In this document: positions 1-7,863 of the stretch, in pieces
Numbering within the stretch: position 1 is the first letter of the stretch
Layout of the letters: each line of letters begins with the position of its first letter
Source of the DNA: Bacteroidales bacterium
GTDB taxonomy: Bacteria > Bacteroidota > Bacteroidia > Bacteroidales > PUMT01
Direction of reading: 5' to 3'
Assembly (NCBI GenBank): GCA_007132365.1
Contig: SLOS01000257.1
Coordinates: forward strand, 1-8,973
DNA length: 8,973 nt
Position numbers and translations under genes: made by a program
The notes under the pieces: generated by a model
The model's database searches: none
Told to the model about the DNA's origin: nothing
Seen by the model: only the letters and a program-made list of their open reading frames with translations

Positions 1-1877
1 AGAACATTCTGGTAGCGATAGACTGTCGGAAGGATATGATTAATGGCCAGATCGCCAAGAACCCTTGACTCTATCTGGAGCTTCTTGGTATACTTCTCCA
101 TATCTATTTCAAGCCTTGCCTCCAGTTCACGGGGAGTAAACACTTTCATTTCTGAAAAGATCTCCTTTGAAGAAGGGGAAACAACGGCGGACAAAGCTTC
201 AAGTACATCATTTATGTTGGTGAGTCCCCGCTTTTCGGCCTCTTTCTTCCACTCATCAGAATAGTTGTTTCCGTCAAACCTGACATTTTTTGAAGCCAGT
301 ATAAACTTCTTAATTACCTGGAATATTGCTTCATCTTTCTTAACACCTTTTTCAATAAGCTTGTCCACTTCCTCCTTAAACTCCCTTAACTGCCTGGCAA
401 CAATGGTATTCAGGGCAATCATTGGTGATGCTACGTTGGTTGAGGAACCCACAGCCCTGAACTCAAATCTGTTACCGGTAAATGCAAATGGTGATGTCCG
501 GTTGCGATCGGTATTATCGGGCATTATTTCAGGTATTTTACCAACATCCAGCTTCAGCTCGGTCTTTTCATCCGGACTCATCTTCTTGCCCGAAACCCTT
601 GTCTCAATCTCGTCAAGTATCTTATTCATCTCCTCACCCAGGAAAACCGACATGATTGCGGGAGGGGCCTCAGCAGCACCCAGCCTGTGTTCATTACCAA
701 GAGAAACAATGCTTGAACGGAGAAGATCCTGATATTCAAAAACACCTTTGATTACGGACACAAAAAAGGAGAGAAACAACATATTTGTCTTTGGCGTTTT
801 ACCCGGAGAGAAAAGGTTTACCCCTGTATTGGTAATCAGTGACCAGTTGCAATGCTTGCCCGAGCCGTTTACATCCTTGTATGGCTTTTCATGGAACAAC
901 ACTTTGAAATGGTGCTTCTTTGCCACCCTTTTCATAATTGTCATCAGCAACTGGTTATGATCGGTTGCAAGGTTTACCTCCTCAAAGACAGGGGCACATT
1001 CGTACTGGTTCGGGGCAACCTCATTGTGACGGGTTTTTATGGGAATTCCAAGTTTATAGGCTTCAATCTCAAATTCCTTCATAAACGAGGCAACCCTCAT
1101 GGGAATATATCCGAAATAATGGTCCGCAAGCTGCTGATCCTTGGCCGAAGAGTGCCCCATCAGGGTCCGGTCAGTCATTTTCAGATCCGGTCTGGCATTG
1201 AAAAGGGCATCATCAACAAGGAAATATTCCTGTTCACTACCAAGGCCTACAATGACTTTGGTTACGCTTTTATCAAAATAATTGCAAAGTTCCACAGCTG
1301 CCTTGTCAACTGCTTCAATGGATTTGAGAAGGGGAGTTTTATAATCGAGCGAATCTCCCTTGAAAGATACATATACAGAAGGGATACATAGTGTATTTCC
1401 CATAACAAAAGCCGGTGAAGAGGGGTCCCAGGCCGTATACCCGCGTGCTTCAAATGTATTTCTCATCCCGCCGCTGGGAAGACTGGAAGCATCAGGTTCC
1501 TGCTGAACAAGCTTACCACCGTCAAAATTCTCAATAACAGAAGCATCCGAAGCAGGCTCAAAGAAAGCATCGTGCTTTTCAGCGGTTGCCCCGGTAAGAG
1601 GATGGAACCAGTGAGTATAATGTGTGGCTCCCCTGTCTATTGCCCAGGCCTTCATTCCTGAGGAGATCTGATTGGAGACCTTCCGGTCAACTTTTGTACC
1701 CTTGTCAATGGCTTCCATAACGCTGTCAAATGCTTCCTGTGACAAATATTCCTGCATTTTTTTCTTGTTGAACACGTTAATTGCAAAATATTCCGATGTC
1801 TTTCCGGAAGGAGGCTGAACCTCAAGGGGATGGCGTGATATAGTTTGTTCAAGTGCCGTAAAACGCAGTGTACCCAT
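1..1877 (-). CDS. glnN: Type III glutamine synthetase (GlnN), partial: C-terminus beyond the left edge
   Basis: This enzyme makes glutamine from glutamate, ammonia and ATP in the cytoplasm and is the main ammonium-assimilating synthetase of many Bacteroidota. The frame is open from an ATG at 1877 to the window edge and gives 625 residues. Family members are about 730 residues, so roughly 100 C-terminal residues are missing. Visible landmarks are SSLPSGGMRNTFEARGY (about 131-147), GLGSEQEYFLVD (about 211-222, glutamate-rich metal site), TRHNEVAPNQYE (about 282-293), NGSGKHCNWS (about 337-346, active-site loop) and, near the end, FDGNNYSDEW. These are hallmarks of the GSIII class and differ from GSI and GSII. 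The start is fixed by the N-terminus MGTLRFTALEQ, typical of the family. There is no clear Shine-Dalgarno sequence, but a good Bacteroidota promoter lies just upstream. It points the same way as its right-hand neighbour but is insulated from it by a terminator. Family identification is very secure. Confidence 0.96.
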   Translation of the reverse strand, partial: MGTLRFTALEQTISRHPLEVQPPSGKTSEYFAINVFNKKKMQEYLSQEAFDSVMEAIDKGTKVDRKVSNQISSGMKAWAIDRGATHYTHWFHPLTGATAEKHDAFFEPASDASVIENFDGGKLVQQEPDASSLPSGGMRNTFEARGYTAWDPSSPAFVMGNTLCIPSVYVSFKGDSLDYKTPLLKSIEAVDKAAVELCNYFDKSVTKVIVGLGSEQEYFLVDDALFNARPDLKMTDRTLMGHSSAKDQQLADHYFGYIPMRVASFMKEFEIEAYKLGIPIKTRHNEVAPNQYECAPVFEEVNLATDHNQLLMTIMKRVAKKHHFKVLFHEKPYKDVNGSGKHCNWSLITNTGVNLFSPGKTPKTNMLFLSFFVSVIKGVFEYQDLLRSSIVSLGNEHRLGAAEAPPAIMSVFLGEEMNKILDEIETRVSGKKMSPDEKTELKLDVGKIPEIMPDNTDRNRTSPFAFTGNRFEFRAVGSSTNVASPMIALNTIVARQLREFKEEVDKLIEKGVKKDEAIFQVIKKFILASKNVRFDGNNYSDEWKKEAEKRGLTNINDVLEALSAVVSPSSKEIFSEMKVFTPRELEARLEIDMEKYTKKLQIESRVLGDLAINHILPTVYRYQNV

Positions 1878-1919
1878 AATTAAATAGTTTTATTGGTTAT
1901 GATTTCAATAATTTCATCA

Positions 1920-1951
1920 CAAAAGTATATTAATTTTATCATAACCCCAAA
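1920..1951 (-). promoter_or_regulatory. Bacteroidota-type sigma promoter of glnN
   Basis: Read on the minus strand, TTTG (1951-1948) is followed by a 20-bp spacer and then TACTTTTG (1927-1920). This matches the Bacteroidota housekeeping promoter pattern of a TTTG -33 element and a TAnnTTTG -7 element. The expected start near 1914-1916 would give a leader of about 37-39 nt before the glnN ATG. It is the best promoter match in the window. The transcription start is inferred, not observed. Confidence 0.75.
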
Positions 1952-1995
1952 TTTTTTACCATTTATTGCCATTTTTTTATTATTTTTTCTCTACA

Positions 1996-2004
1996 CCCCC
2001 CCCC
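1996..2004 (-). repeat. Homopolymer tract: nine G on the glnN sense strand
   Basis: Nine consecutive C on the plus strand (nine G read toward glnN) sit in otherwise very AT-rich DNA, about 45 bp upstream of the glnN -33 element. Tracts of this length are prone to slippage, so the length may vary between cells or between reads. A role in tuning glnN expression is possible but is only inferred from position. Confidence 0.6.
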
Positions 2005-2076
2005 TCGACATACCAATAGCATTTTTATATAATATTATATCATCAATATCCGTGTTAAATGTAACCGGGTTTTTAT

Positions 2077-2121
2077 AAAAAAAACATGGCTTCAGTTTAA
2101 TTGATAACTGAAGCCATGTTT
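2077..2121 (-). terminator. Rho-independent terminator after the epimerase-like gene
   Basis: The arms 2082-2097 and 2106-2121 are perfectly complementary over 16 bp around an 8-nt loop (2098-2105). On the minus strand the stem runs straight into a run of eight T (2084-2077), the classic intrinsic terminator layout. It lies 22 bp beyond the stop codon of the gene ending at 2143 and closes that transcription unit before the glnN promoter. On the plus strand the stem is followed by only three T, so termination is predicted mainly for leftward transcription. Confidence 0.9.
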
Positions 2122-2142
2122 ATTCAGAGGGGGAAATAATTA

Positions 2143-3030
2143 TCAGACAGATCTCATTTGTTGTTTCATGACCTCCAAAGCAACAGGGGCTTGCTTTTCC
2201 ATATCCTGCCAATTGCCTTCCATAGAGATCATTCCTGTATAACCTGTTTTTTTCATTGCCGCAAAATAGGATGTGAAATCCTCTCCATGTGTGCCCGGCA
2301 TGGATCGACCCTCCAGTTCGGCAATATGCATATGTTCAATAAGTGAACCGTGGTTTATAATGCTGTCTGCACTTTCATTCTCATCTAGCATATGGTAAAT
2401 ATCTGCCAGCAGCCTGACATTGGGATGATCAACCCTCTCCACAATCCGTGCGCCGTAGGCTACGGTATTGATAAAATTGCATTCAGATTTCCGAAGCGGC
2501 TCAACAACAACGGTAATATTGTATTCAGCAGCCACCGGCCCCATCTGCTTCAGGAGAGATATGAACTGTTCCACGGCATCAAGGTGACGAAATCCTTCCG
2601 GGACTCTTCGCGAACCGCCACTGCCGTAAACTATGAACTCAATACCTGTCTGCTCAGCTCTGCGAAAAGCTGTCCTTGCATATTCAAGTATCTCATTATG
2701 TGCGGCTTGCGGACCAACAGTTTTCATGTTCGCGGGTATAAAGGTGTTGCAGGCTTTAACCGGGATAGGAGATTTGGATGCAGCTTCCAGGTTCTTCAGA
2801 AAGACCTCTTCATCCTCCAGCGGGACTAAAAACCTGCCAACCAGTTCTTCAATAAAGTCATATCCGAACTTCGCGAAAAGACCGGCATTGTGAACACTTG
2901 TACATACCCCGATGTCGGTAATATAACCATCTCTTTTAGCAGTGTCACATGAAAAAAGACCCGGGTAAATAGCCATGCCGCTACCGGCCAGCATAAGTTT
3001 TTTCAAAAAATCGCGTCTTTTTGATTGCAT
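2143..3030 (-). CDS. Exported sugar phosphate isomerase/epimerase-like TIM-barrel protein
   Basis: This belongs to the xylose isomerase-like TIM barrel (AP_endonuc_2) family, related to hydroxypyruvate isomerase and to D-tagatose/D-psicose 3-epimerases. The N-terminus carries a twin-arginine motif (KRRDFLKK, residues 4-11), a hydrophobic stretch (about 12-26) and a possible lipobox LFSC ending at Cys28. This suggests Tat export and perhaps lipid anchoring. Likely metal ligands are Glu177 (VVEPL), Asp210 (LLADIYH), His235 (HMHIAE) and Glu271 (SMEGNW). Their spacing of 33, 25 and 36 residues closely follows that recalled for tagatose 3-epimerase, and Glu183 and His213 fall where substrate-contacting residues are expected. 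The length of 295 residues is normal with a signal peptide. It follows the DUF6807 gene by 96 bp in the same direction and ends at a strong terminator. The barrel family is secure, but the substrate is unknown. Confidence 0.85.
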   Translation of the reverse strand: MQSKRRDFLKKLMLAGSGMAIYPGLFSCDTAKRDGYITDIGVCTSVHNAGLFAKFGYDFIEELVGRFLVPLEDEEVFLKNLEAASKSPIPVKACNTFIPANMKTVGPQAAHNEILEYARTAFRRAEQTGIEFIVYGSGGSRRVPEGFRHLDAVEQFISLLKQMGPVAAEYNITVVVEPLRKSECNFINTVAYGARIVERVDHPNVRLLADIYHMLDENESADSIINHGSLIEHMHIAELEGRSMPGTHGEDFTSYFAAMKKTGYTGMISMEGNWQDMEKQAPVALEVMKQQMRSV

Positions 3031-3126
3031 TTTAAAAATTTAAAATTAATATTTTGTGATGTTATTGGTTTTATCAGCGCCGCCAATTATTCTTGAAGAA
3101 GGCTACTGAAACGATGGAGCCGTATA

Positions 3127-4140
3127 TCATTTAAAATTTTCAGCAATCCTGTTCAGTTCATCATCACTCATAAATCCATCAATTACTATCAGGTGAGTGA
3201 ATGTGATGCTTTCGCCCGGGTTCAAGTTTATCTCAACATCCTCTTCGTCCTGGTGCATGCCCTTACCACCCAGATTATTGACAGCAAATAGCCCGTAGCC
3301 GCGCGCATGCGACCAGGCAGGATAATAAGGATTATCCCTATGGTCAAAGATAGCAATGGTAATGATTTCATCCTCTTTTTGAGCACTAAGTGCCACCCAG
3401 GGTGAACGCTTACCCCAGACATCACTGCCTGTTTGTCCCTCTGCATTCCGGTAAATACCATTAACACCCTCATTGTAAACCATTCGTTCATCAGGTATAT
3501 TCCCCCGGTCATCAAGAAGTCTTTGCGGACTCATTGCCGGTTCTTCAAAAGCCCTGTCAACACGCAGTCCCAGCAGTCCCTCTTTATTTCCCCTGAAAGT
3601 AACATCCTGTACAGCGGTTAGTACAGACGTTCTTTCAATCGACCGCCGGCCATTCTCTCCACTGAAAGAAAATACTGTTTCTTCATTCAGCAGGACAGCA
3701 TTGTTTATGTCAACCCAGTCGGAACTAACAACCAGCTCTCCTTTCCCGGGATTTTCCCTGATTACCTCCCTGAATCTTATGGAGCCATACCTGTGTTTGT
3801 TCTCAGGGCTTACCCTGAATGAATGGTTCCAGAAATCCAGACCGTTAACATCACCAAAATTTAACCACAGACCTACCTGATGAGGATGGTCAAACCTTTC
3901 AAATGGTCTGGGGTTATACGGGTATCCCCGGGTTATCTCTTTACCCGATGCTGTAAAAATAGGGTGAAGTACCGGTTTCTCCGAATCATCGGGATAGAAG
4001 AAAGAGGTGAAATGGTTGTCGCCGATAAAGACATCCACCCTGGTGTTTGCCTCATCGTGCCTGAATTCAACTTTTTCTCCTGTTCCGGTGCAGGCTGCCG
4101 CTATTGATAATACCAGAATTATCGAATATATCTGCTTCAT
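3127..4140 (-). CDS. DUF6807 ('PmoA family') exported protein
   Basis: The 337-residue protein starts with a short signal (MKQIYSIILVLSIAAAC). Cys17 in an AAAC context could be a lipoprotein acylation site. Family landmarks are KPVLHPIFTASGKEITRGYP (about 55-74), DHPHQVGLWLNFGDVNGLDFW (about 84-104), SPWVAL (246-251) and the segment FDHRDNPYYPAWSHARGYGL (265-284). These identify DUF6807, often labelled 'methane oxygenase PmoA'. That name is misleading, because nothing here resembles a copper membrane monooxygenase. In Bacteroidota such genes commonly lie beside sugar isomerases/epimerases and oxidoreductases, as with the epimerase-like gene downstream here, so a role in carbohydrate processing at the cell surface or periplasm is inferred. 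The motif has Gln88 where I expect a second histidine (HPHH) in most members. The biochemical function is not established. Confidence 0.82.
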   Translation of the reverse strand: MKQIYSIILVLSIAAACTGTGEKVEFRHDEANTRVDVFIGDNHFTSFFYPDDSEKPVLHPIFTASGKEITRGYPYNPRPFERFDHPHQVGLWLNFGDVNGLDFWNHSFRVSPENKHRYGSIRFREVIRENPGKGELVVSSDWVDINNAVLLNEETVFSFSGENGRRSIERTSVLTAVQDVTFRGNKEGLLGLRVDRAFEEPAMSPQRLLDDRGNIPDERMVYNEGVNGIYRNAEGQTGSDVWGKRSPWVALSAQKEDEIITIAIFDHRDNPYYPAWSHARGYGLFAVNNLGGKGMHQDEEDVEINLNPGESITFTHLIVIDGFMSDDELNRIAENFK

Positions 4141-4186
4141 GATAATATTATATTTAAGTAATTCAAACAGTTATCCTTGAATGATA

Positions 4187-4217
4187 CAAATAGTAGCGTT
4201 TCAATCCTGTCATACAA
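4187..4217 (-). promoter_or_regulatory. Possible weak promoter upstream of the DUF6807 gene
   Basis: On the minus strand TTG (4217-4215) is followed after 19 bp by TACTATTTG (4195-4187). This resembles the Bacteroidota -7 element but has one extra base between TA and TTTG. It would give a leader of about 40 nt for the gene starting at 4140. The match is imperfect, and the gene may instead be transcribed from further upstream. Confidence 0.3.
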
Positions 4218-4259
4218 TTTATAACCACAAAGTTCTGTAAATATACGTAATAATTAGTT

Positions 4260-5633
4260 TCAACTATTTCCTTTCATATACTCACTGTAGAAAAAAGTGA
4301 TGGTCTCTATCCCTTTGTAGAAATTCCACAACGGGTAATTCTCATTGGGTGAATGAATGGCATCGCTTTCCAATCCGAATCCCATTAGTATTGACTTCAC
4401 GTCAAGGACCTTCTCAAACAGCGAAATTATGGGAATACTTCCCCCGCTGCGGAAAGGTATTGGTTTCTTGCCGAAGGTGGTTTCATATGCCCTGCTCGCA
4501 GCCAGGTAGGCGGGGTGGTCAACCGGTGAAACATATCCTTCTCCTCCGTGGAGAACACGTGCGGAAACCCTCACTCCCGGGGGGGCAACAGACTTGAAAT
4601 GCCGGATGAAAAGCTCATCTGTCTTTTTGGAACTCTGGTTGGGAACCAGCCTGATTGAAATTTTGGCAAAAGCTTTTGAAGGGAGTATTGTCTTCGCACC
4701 CTCGCCGGTGTAACCTCCCCAAATGCCGTTGACATCGAGTGAGGGGCGGATACCTGTACGTTCCATGGTAGAGTAACCGGCCTCACCGTTTACATCATCA
4801 ATATCAATCTCTTTCTTGTAATTCTCCAGGTCAAAGGGGGCCCTTGCCATCTCTTGGCGCTCGTCAGAGGTTGCTTCCAGCACATCATCATAGAAACCAG
4901 GTATCGTTATCCGGTTGTTTTCATCTGTGAGCGATGCGATCATTTTTGCCAGCACATTGACGGGATTGGCTACCGCTCCTCCGTAAAGACCCGAATGAAG
5001 GTCGCGGCCGGGACCGGCAACCTCAACCTCAAAATAACTGAGGCCGCGCAACCCGGTCGTTATTGAAGGCACATCCCGGGCTATCATGCTGGTATCTGAA
5101 ACAAGTATCACATCACAATGGAGTTTGTCCTTATTCTCCATACAGAATTTACCCAGGCTGGGAGAACCGATCTCTTCCTCCCCCTCAATCATGAATTTCA
5201 CATTACAGGGAAGTGATGCTGTCCTGTTCATGAATTCAAATGCCTTGACATGCATAAAAAGCTGACCCTTATCATCATCCGCACCCCTTCCCCATATCCT
5301 GCCGTCACGTATCTCGGGTTCAAAGGGCGGTGATTTCCACAGGTCAAGCGGTTCAGGAGGCTGTACATCATAATGGCCATAAACCATGACAACCGGAAGT
5401 GAAGGGTCAATAATCTTTTCAGCGTAAACCACCGGATGGCCTTCAGTGGGAATAACCTCCGCTTCTTCTGCACCGGCATCAAGCAGGGACTTTCTCAGAT
5501 AATCACAGGCCCTGTGCATATCCTCCTTATGTTCAGTTTTTGAACTCACTGATGGTATGCGCATAAGACCGAATAACTCATCGATAAACCGGTCCTTATT
5601 ATTTTCTATATATGTAGTGATGTTTCCCATCAT
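4260..5633 (-). CDS. M20 family metallopeptidase (dipeptidase)
   Basis: This is a cytoplasmic two-zinc dipeptidase/carboxypeptidase-like hydrolase of 457 residues, the usual length for the CNDP/PepV-like branch. The metal and catalytic residues are all visible: His87 and Asp89 (YGHYDVQP), bridging Asp120 (GRGADDDKG), catalytic Glu153 and metal Glu154 (EGEEEIGS), Asp180 (VSDT) and His427 (AIHSPNE). His213 in DLHSGLYGG is the histidine that reaches across the dimer in relatives, in the inserted lid domain (about 190-365). There is no signal peptide. Two consecutive ATG codons occur, and either (5633 or 5630) could be the start. It lies 94 bp downstream of the DUF3109 gene and 119 bp upstream of the DUF6807 gene. 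I see no clear promoter in the 94-bp gap. The exact peptide substrate cannot be told from sequence. Confidence 0.93.
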   Translation of the reverse strand: MMGNITTYIENNKDRFIDELFGLMRIPSVSSKTEHKEDMHRACDYLRKSLLDAGAEEAEVIPTEGHPVVYAEKIIDPSLPVVMVYGHYDVQPPEPLDLWKSPPFEPEIRDGRIWGRGADDDKGQLFMHVKAFEFMNRTASLPCNVKFMIEGEEEIGSPSLGKFCMENKDKLHCDVILVSDTSMIARDVPSITTGLRGLSYFEVEVAGPGRDLHSGLYGGAVANPVNVLAKMIASLTDENNRITIPGFYDDVLEATSDERQEMARAPFDLENYKKEIDIDDVNGEAGYSTMERTGIRPSLDVNGIWGGYTGEGAKTILPSKAFAKISIRLVPNQSSKKTDELFIRHFKSVAPPGVRVSARVLHGGEGYVSPVDHPAYLAASRAYETTFGKKPIPFRSGGSIPIISLFEKVLDVKSILMGFGLESDAIHSPNENYPLWNFYKGIETITFFYSEYMKGNS

Positions 5634-5727
5634 TATATAATAATTATATTGTAAAAAAACAGAGCTGGAATGTAATATTAACCAATTTTTCAGAATTTGC
5701 CCAACCGGCGCAGGTAAAATGGTTTTA

Positions 5728-6312
5728 TTATGGTTTGCCGGAAAAAGATTCAGCCGCTATCTCCAACTCCCGGTAAAAATCTTTGCCGAACCTGCGGATA
5801 ACGGACTCCCTGCAAAAAACAAACACAGGGATATTGAGTTTCTGTCCGTTCCGTATGGCAGGTTTGCATATTGGCCAGCGATCATAGTTGACAGCCGTAA
5901 AACTATCATACTCCTTAACCCTTATAGGGTATAGATGACATGAAACCGGTTTCCGGAAAGAAATCTTCCCGTCCGACCAGGCCTTCTCAATGGCACAGCG
6001 TGCAATACCTCCCTCAAATACCGCATAGACACACTCCCTTTCATTCAGAAGTGGAGTAACCGCTTCATCATCATCCGGATCTCTGACATGTTTACCCTGG
6101 AGATCAATTGCATCAACCGCCTCGGGCCGCAGGTAAGGCCTGATCACAGGGTAGCTATCCTCCAGAACCGGTAACTCCTCCTCAAGCAAAGGAGCGCCTG
6201 CATCGCCCTTCACACAACATGCTCCCCTGCAACTCTCAAGATCGCAAACGAACCTCTCATTCAGCAGGGAAAGTCCGATCACCTTGTCATTTATCTGAAG
6301 CATTCCAATCAT
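5728..6312 (-). CDS. DUF3109 family cysteine-rich protein
   Basis: This is a 194-residue soluble protein with no signal peptide or membrane segment. It has nine cysteines: C23-x4-C28-x3-C32-C33 near the N-terminus (CDLESCRGACC), then Cys94, 106, 125, 149 and 167. The motifs KPVSCHLYPIRV (121-132) and WPIC (146-149) fit DUF3109, a Bacteroidota family related in pattern to YkgJ-type CxxxxCC zinc- or iron-binding proteins. Metal binding is likely, but the function is unknown. The start codon overlaps the gpmI stop by 4 bp (ATGA), which argues for this start and for translational coupling. An in-frame alternative, Met4, lies at 6303. It therefore shares a transcript with the glycolytic gene upstream. 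Confidence 0.88.
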   Translation of the reverse strand: MIGMLQINDKVIGLSLLNERFVCDLESCRGACCVKGDAGAPLLEEELPVLEDSYPVIRPYLRPEAVDAIDLQGKHVRDPDDDEAVTPLLNERECVYAVFEGGIARCAIEKAWSDGKISFRKPVSCHLYPIRVKEYDSFTAVNYDRWPICKPAIRNGQKLNIPVFVFCRESVIRRFGKDFYRELEIAAESFSGKP

Positions 6313-7832
6313 TTGACCAGCACCTTTCCTGTCATCTCATCAGATGCAGGAATAGCCATAATATGAAGAAGAGTCGGCGCCACATCAGCCAGTATACCAT
6401 CATCAATTTCACTGTATTTGTCTGATACCAGAATACAGGGGACAGGGTTCAGGGAATGCGCTGTATTAACCGATCCGTCAGAATTAAGCGCATTATCGGC
6501 ATTACCGTGATCAGCAATTATCATGCTTTCATATCCGTTATCCCTGGCTGCTTCCACCACTTCACCCACACAGGCATCAACTATTTCAACAGCCTTTTTT
6601 ATTGCCTCATATACACCCGAATGTCCCACCATATCACAATTAGCAAAATTCAGGCAGATAAAATCCGCGCTTTTACCTTTAATCTCCTTTATAACTGCGT
6701 CCTTTACCTCCAGGGCGCTCATTTCGGGTTGCAGATCATATGTAGCCACCTTTGGTGAAGGAATCAATATCCTTTTCTCATTTTCAAATTCATCCTCACG
6801 GCCACCAGAGAAGAAGAAAGTAACATGCCCGTATTTTTCAGTCTCAGCTATCCTTAACTGTTTTTTCCCGGCCCTTGCAACCAGCTCGCCCATGGTATTG
6901 GTAAGATTATCCTTGTCGAACAGAATTTTAACTCCTTTAAAAGTGTCGTCATACCTGGTCATGGTCACATAATGCAGAGACATCGTCTTCATGTCATGTT
7001 CCGGAAAGTCTTTCTGCGTTAATACAATTGTGATCTCCCTTAACCTGTCAGTACGGAAGTTGAAACAGATAACCACATCACCGGGGCTGATTTTACCAAG
7101 AGGTTCCCCGGAATCATCCACCATAACTATTGGTTTTATAAACTCATCGGTTATATTTTCATCATACGATTTCTTTATCTCCTGTAAAAGATCGGTCGAT
7201 TTATTCCCCTTCCCATTCACAAGAAGGTCATAGGCTATTTTTACCCTCTCCCAGCGCTTATCCCTGTCCATTGCATAATAACGACCGACAAGTGATGCAA
7301 TCTTCCCGTTGGATTTTTCAAGGTGTTCCTGAAGATTTCTGATAAAGCCGTAACCGCTTTTGGGATCGGTATCCCTTCCGTCAGTGAAGGCATGCACAAA
7401 TACATCCTTCAATCCATATTCTTTTGTGATATCACACAACTTGTAAAGATGCCTGTCTGATGAATGCACACCACCGTCACTTACCAGTCCCAGAAAATGA
7501 ACAGCCTTGTTCCTCTCTTTTGCATAACCCATTGCCTCTTTCAGTACCGGATTTTCGGATATGCTGTTATCCTTTATCGCAAGATTAATTTTAACAAGGT
7601 CCTGGTATACTTTTCTGCCGGCACCAATATTAAGATGCCCCACCTCAGAGTTGCCCATTTGTCCCTCGGGCAATCCTACATGTTCTCCCGCTGCAAGCAG
7701 CCTCGAACTGGGATATTCCTGAGCCAGCCTGTCCATTACCGGCGTATTGGCATTATGTATGATGTCAGACCTGGATTTGTCACCAATTCCCCAGCCATCA
7801 AGTATGATAAGTATAGTTTTTTTATTTTCCAT
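6309..7832 (-). CDS. gpmI: 2,3-bisphosphoglycerate-independent phosphoglycerate mutase
   Basis: The enzyme interconverts 3- and 2-phosphoglycerate in glycolysis and gluconeogenesis, without the 2,3-bisphosphoglycerate cofactor and using two Mn ions. It is a cytoplasmic alkaline-phosphatase-superfamily enzyme of 507 residues, close to the standard 510. All key sites are present: Asp12 (LDGWG), nucleophile Ser62 (GNSEVGH), His123 (DGGVHS), Arg153-Asp154 (GRDTDP), Arg185 and Arg191 (VGRYYAMDRD), Arg261 and Arg264 (FRTDRLR), Lys333 (EKYGHVTFFFSGG), Asp400 and His404 (NCDMVGHSG), Asp441-His442 (ADHGNAD) and His459 (TAHS). The ATG at 7832 gives the normal N-terminus MENKKTILIILDGWG. No Shine-Dalgarno sequence is seen. 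A promoter lies about 30 bp upstream, and the DUF3109 gene follows with a 4-bp overlap. Confidence 0.98.
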   Translation of the reverse strand: MENKKTILIILDGWGIGDKSRSDIIHNANTPVMDRLAQEYPSSRLLAAGEHVGLPEGQMGNSEVGHLNIGAGRKVYQDLVKINLAIKDNSISENPVLKEAMGYAKERNKAVHFLGLVSDGGVHSSDRHLYKLCDITKEYGLKDVFVHAFTDGRDTDPKSGYGFIRNLQEHLEKSNGKIASLVGRYYAMDRDKRWERVKIAYDLLVNGKGNKSTDLLQEIKKSYDENITDEFIKPIVMVDDSGEPLGKISPGDVVICFNFRTDRLREITIVLTQKDFPEHDMKTMSLHYVTMTRYDDTFKGVKILFDKDNLTNTMGELVARAGKKQLRIAETEKYGHVTFFFSGGREDEFENEKRILIPSPKVATYDLQPEMSALEVKDAVIKEIKGKSADFICLNFANCDMVGHSGVYEAIKKAVEIVDACVGEVVEAARDNGYESMIIADHGNADNALNSDGSVNTAHSLNPVPCILVSDKYSEIDDGILADVAPTLLHIMAIPASDEMTGKVLVK

Positions 7833-7863
7833 AATATTGATTTTGTCTTTTTAAAATATCCTG

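Noticed and set aside
265..732. Plus-strand open frame of 155 codons
   Set aside because: It lies entirely antisense to the well-conserved glnN frame and its composition reflects the reverse of that gene.
852..1391. Plus-strand open frame of 179 codons
   Set aside because: Antisense shadow of glnN across its active-site motifs, with no family resemblance.
2027..2040. Perfect 14-bp palindrome of A and T as an operator
   Set aside because: It is built from only A and T in a very AT-rich gap, so chance is a sufficient explanation. Noted only as part of the glnN upstream region.
3127..4140. Methane monooxygenase subunit, as the 'PmoA' family label might suggest
   Set aside because: The protein is a soluble exported protein with one signal segment and no multi-pass membrane helices or copper-site pattern. 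The name is a legacy label.
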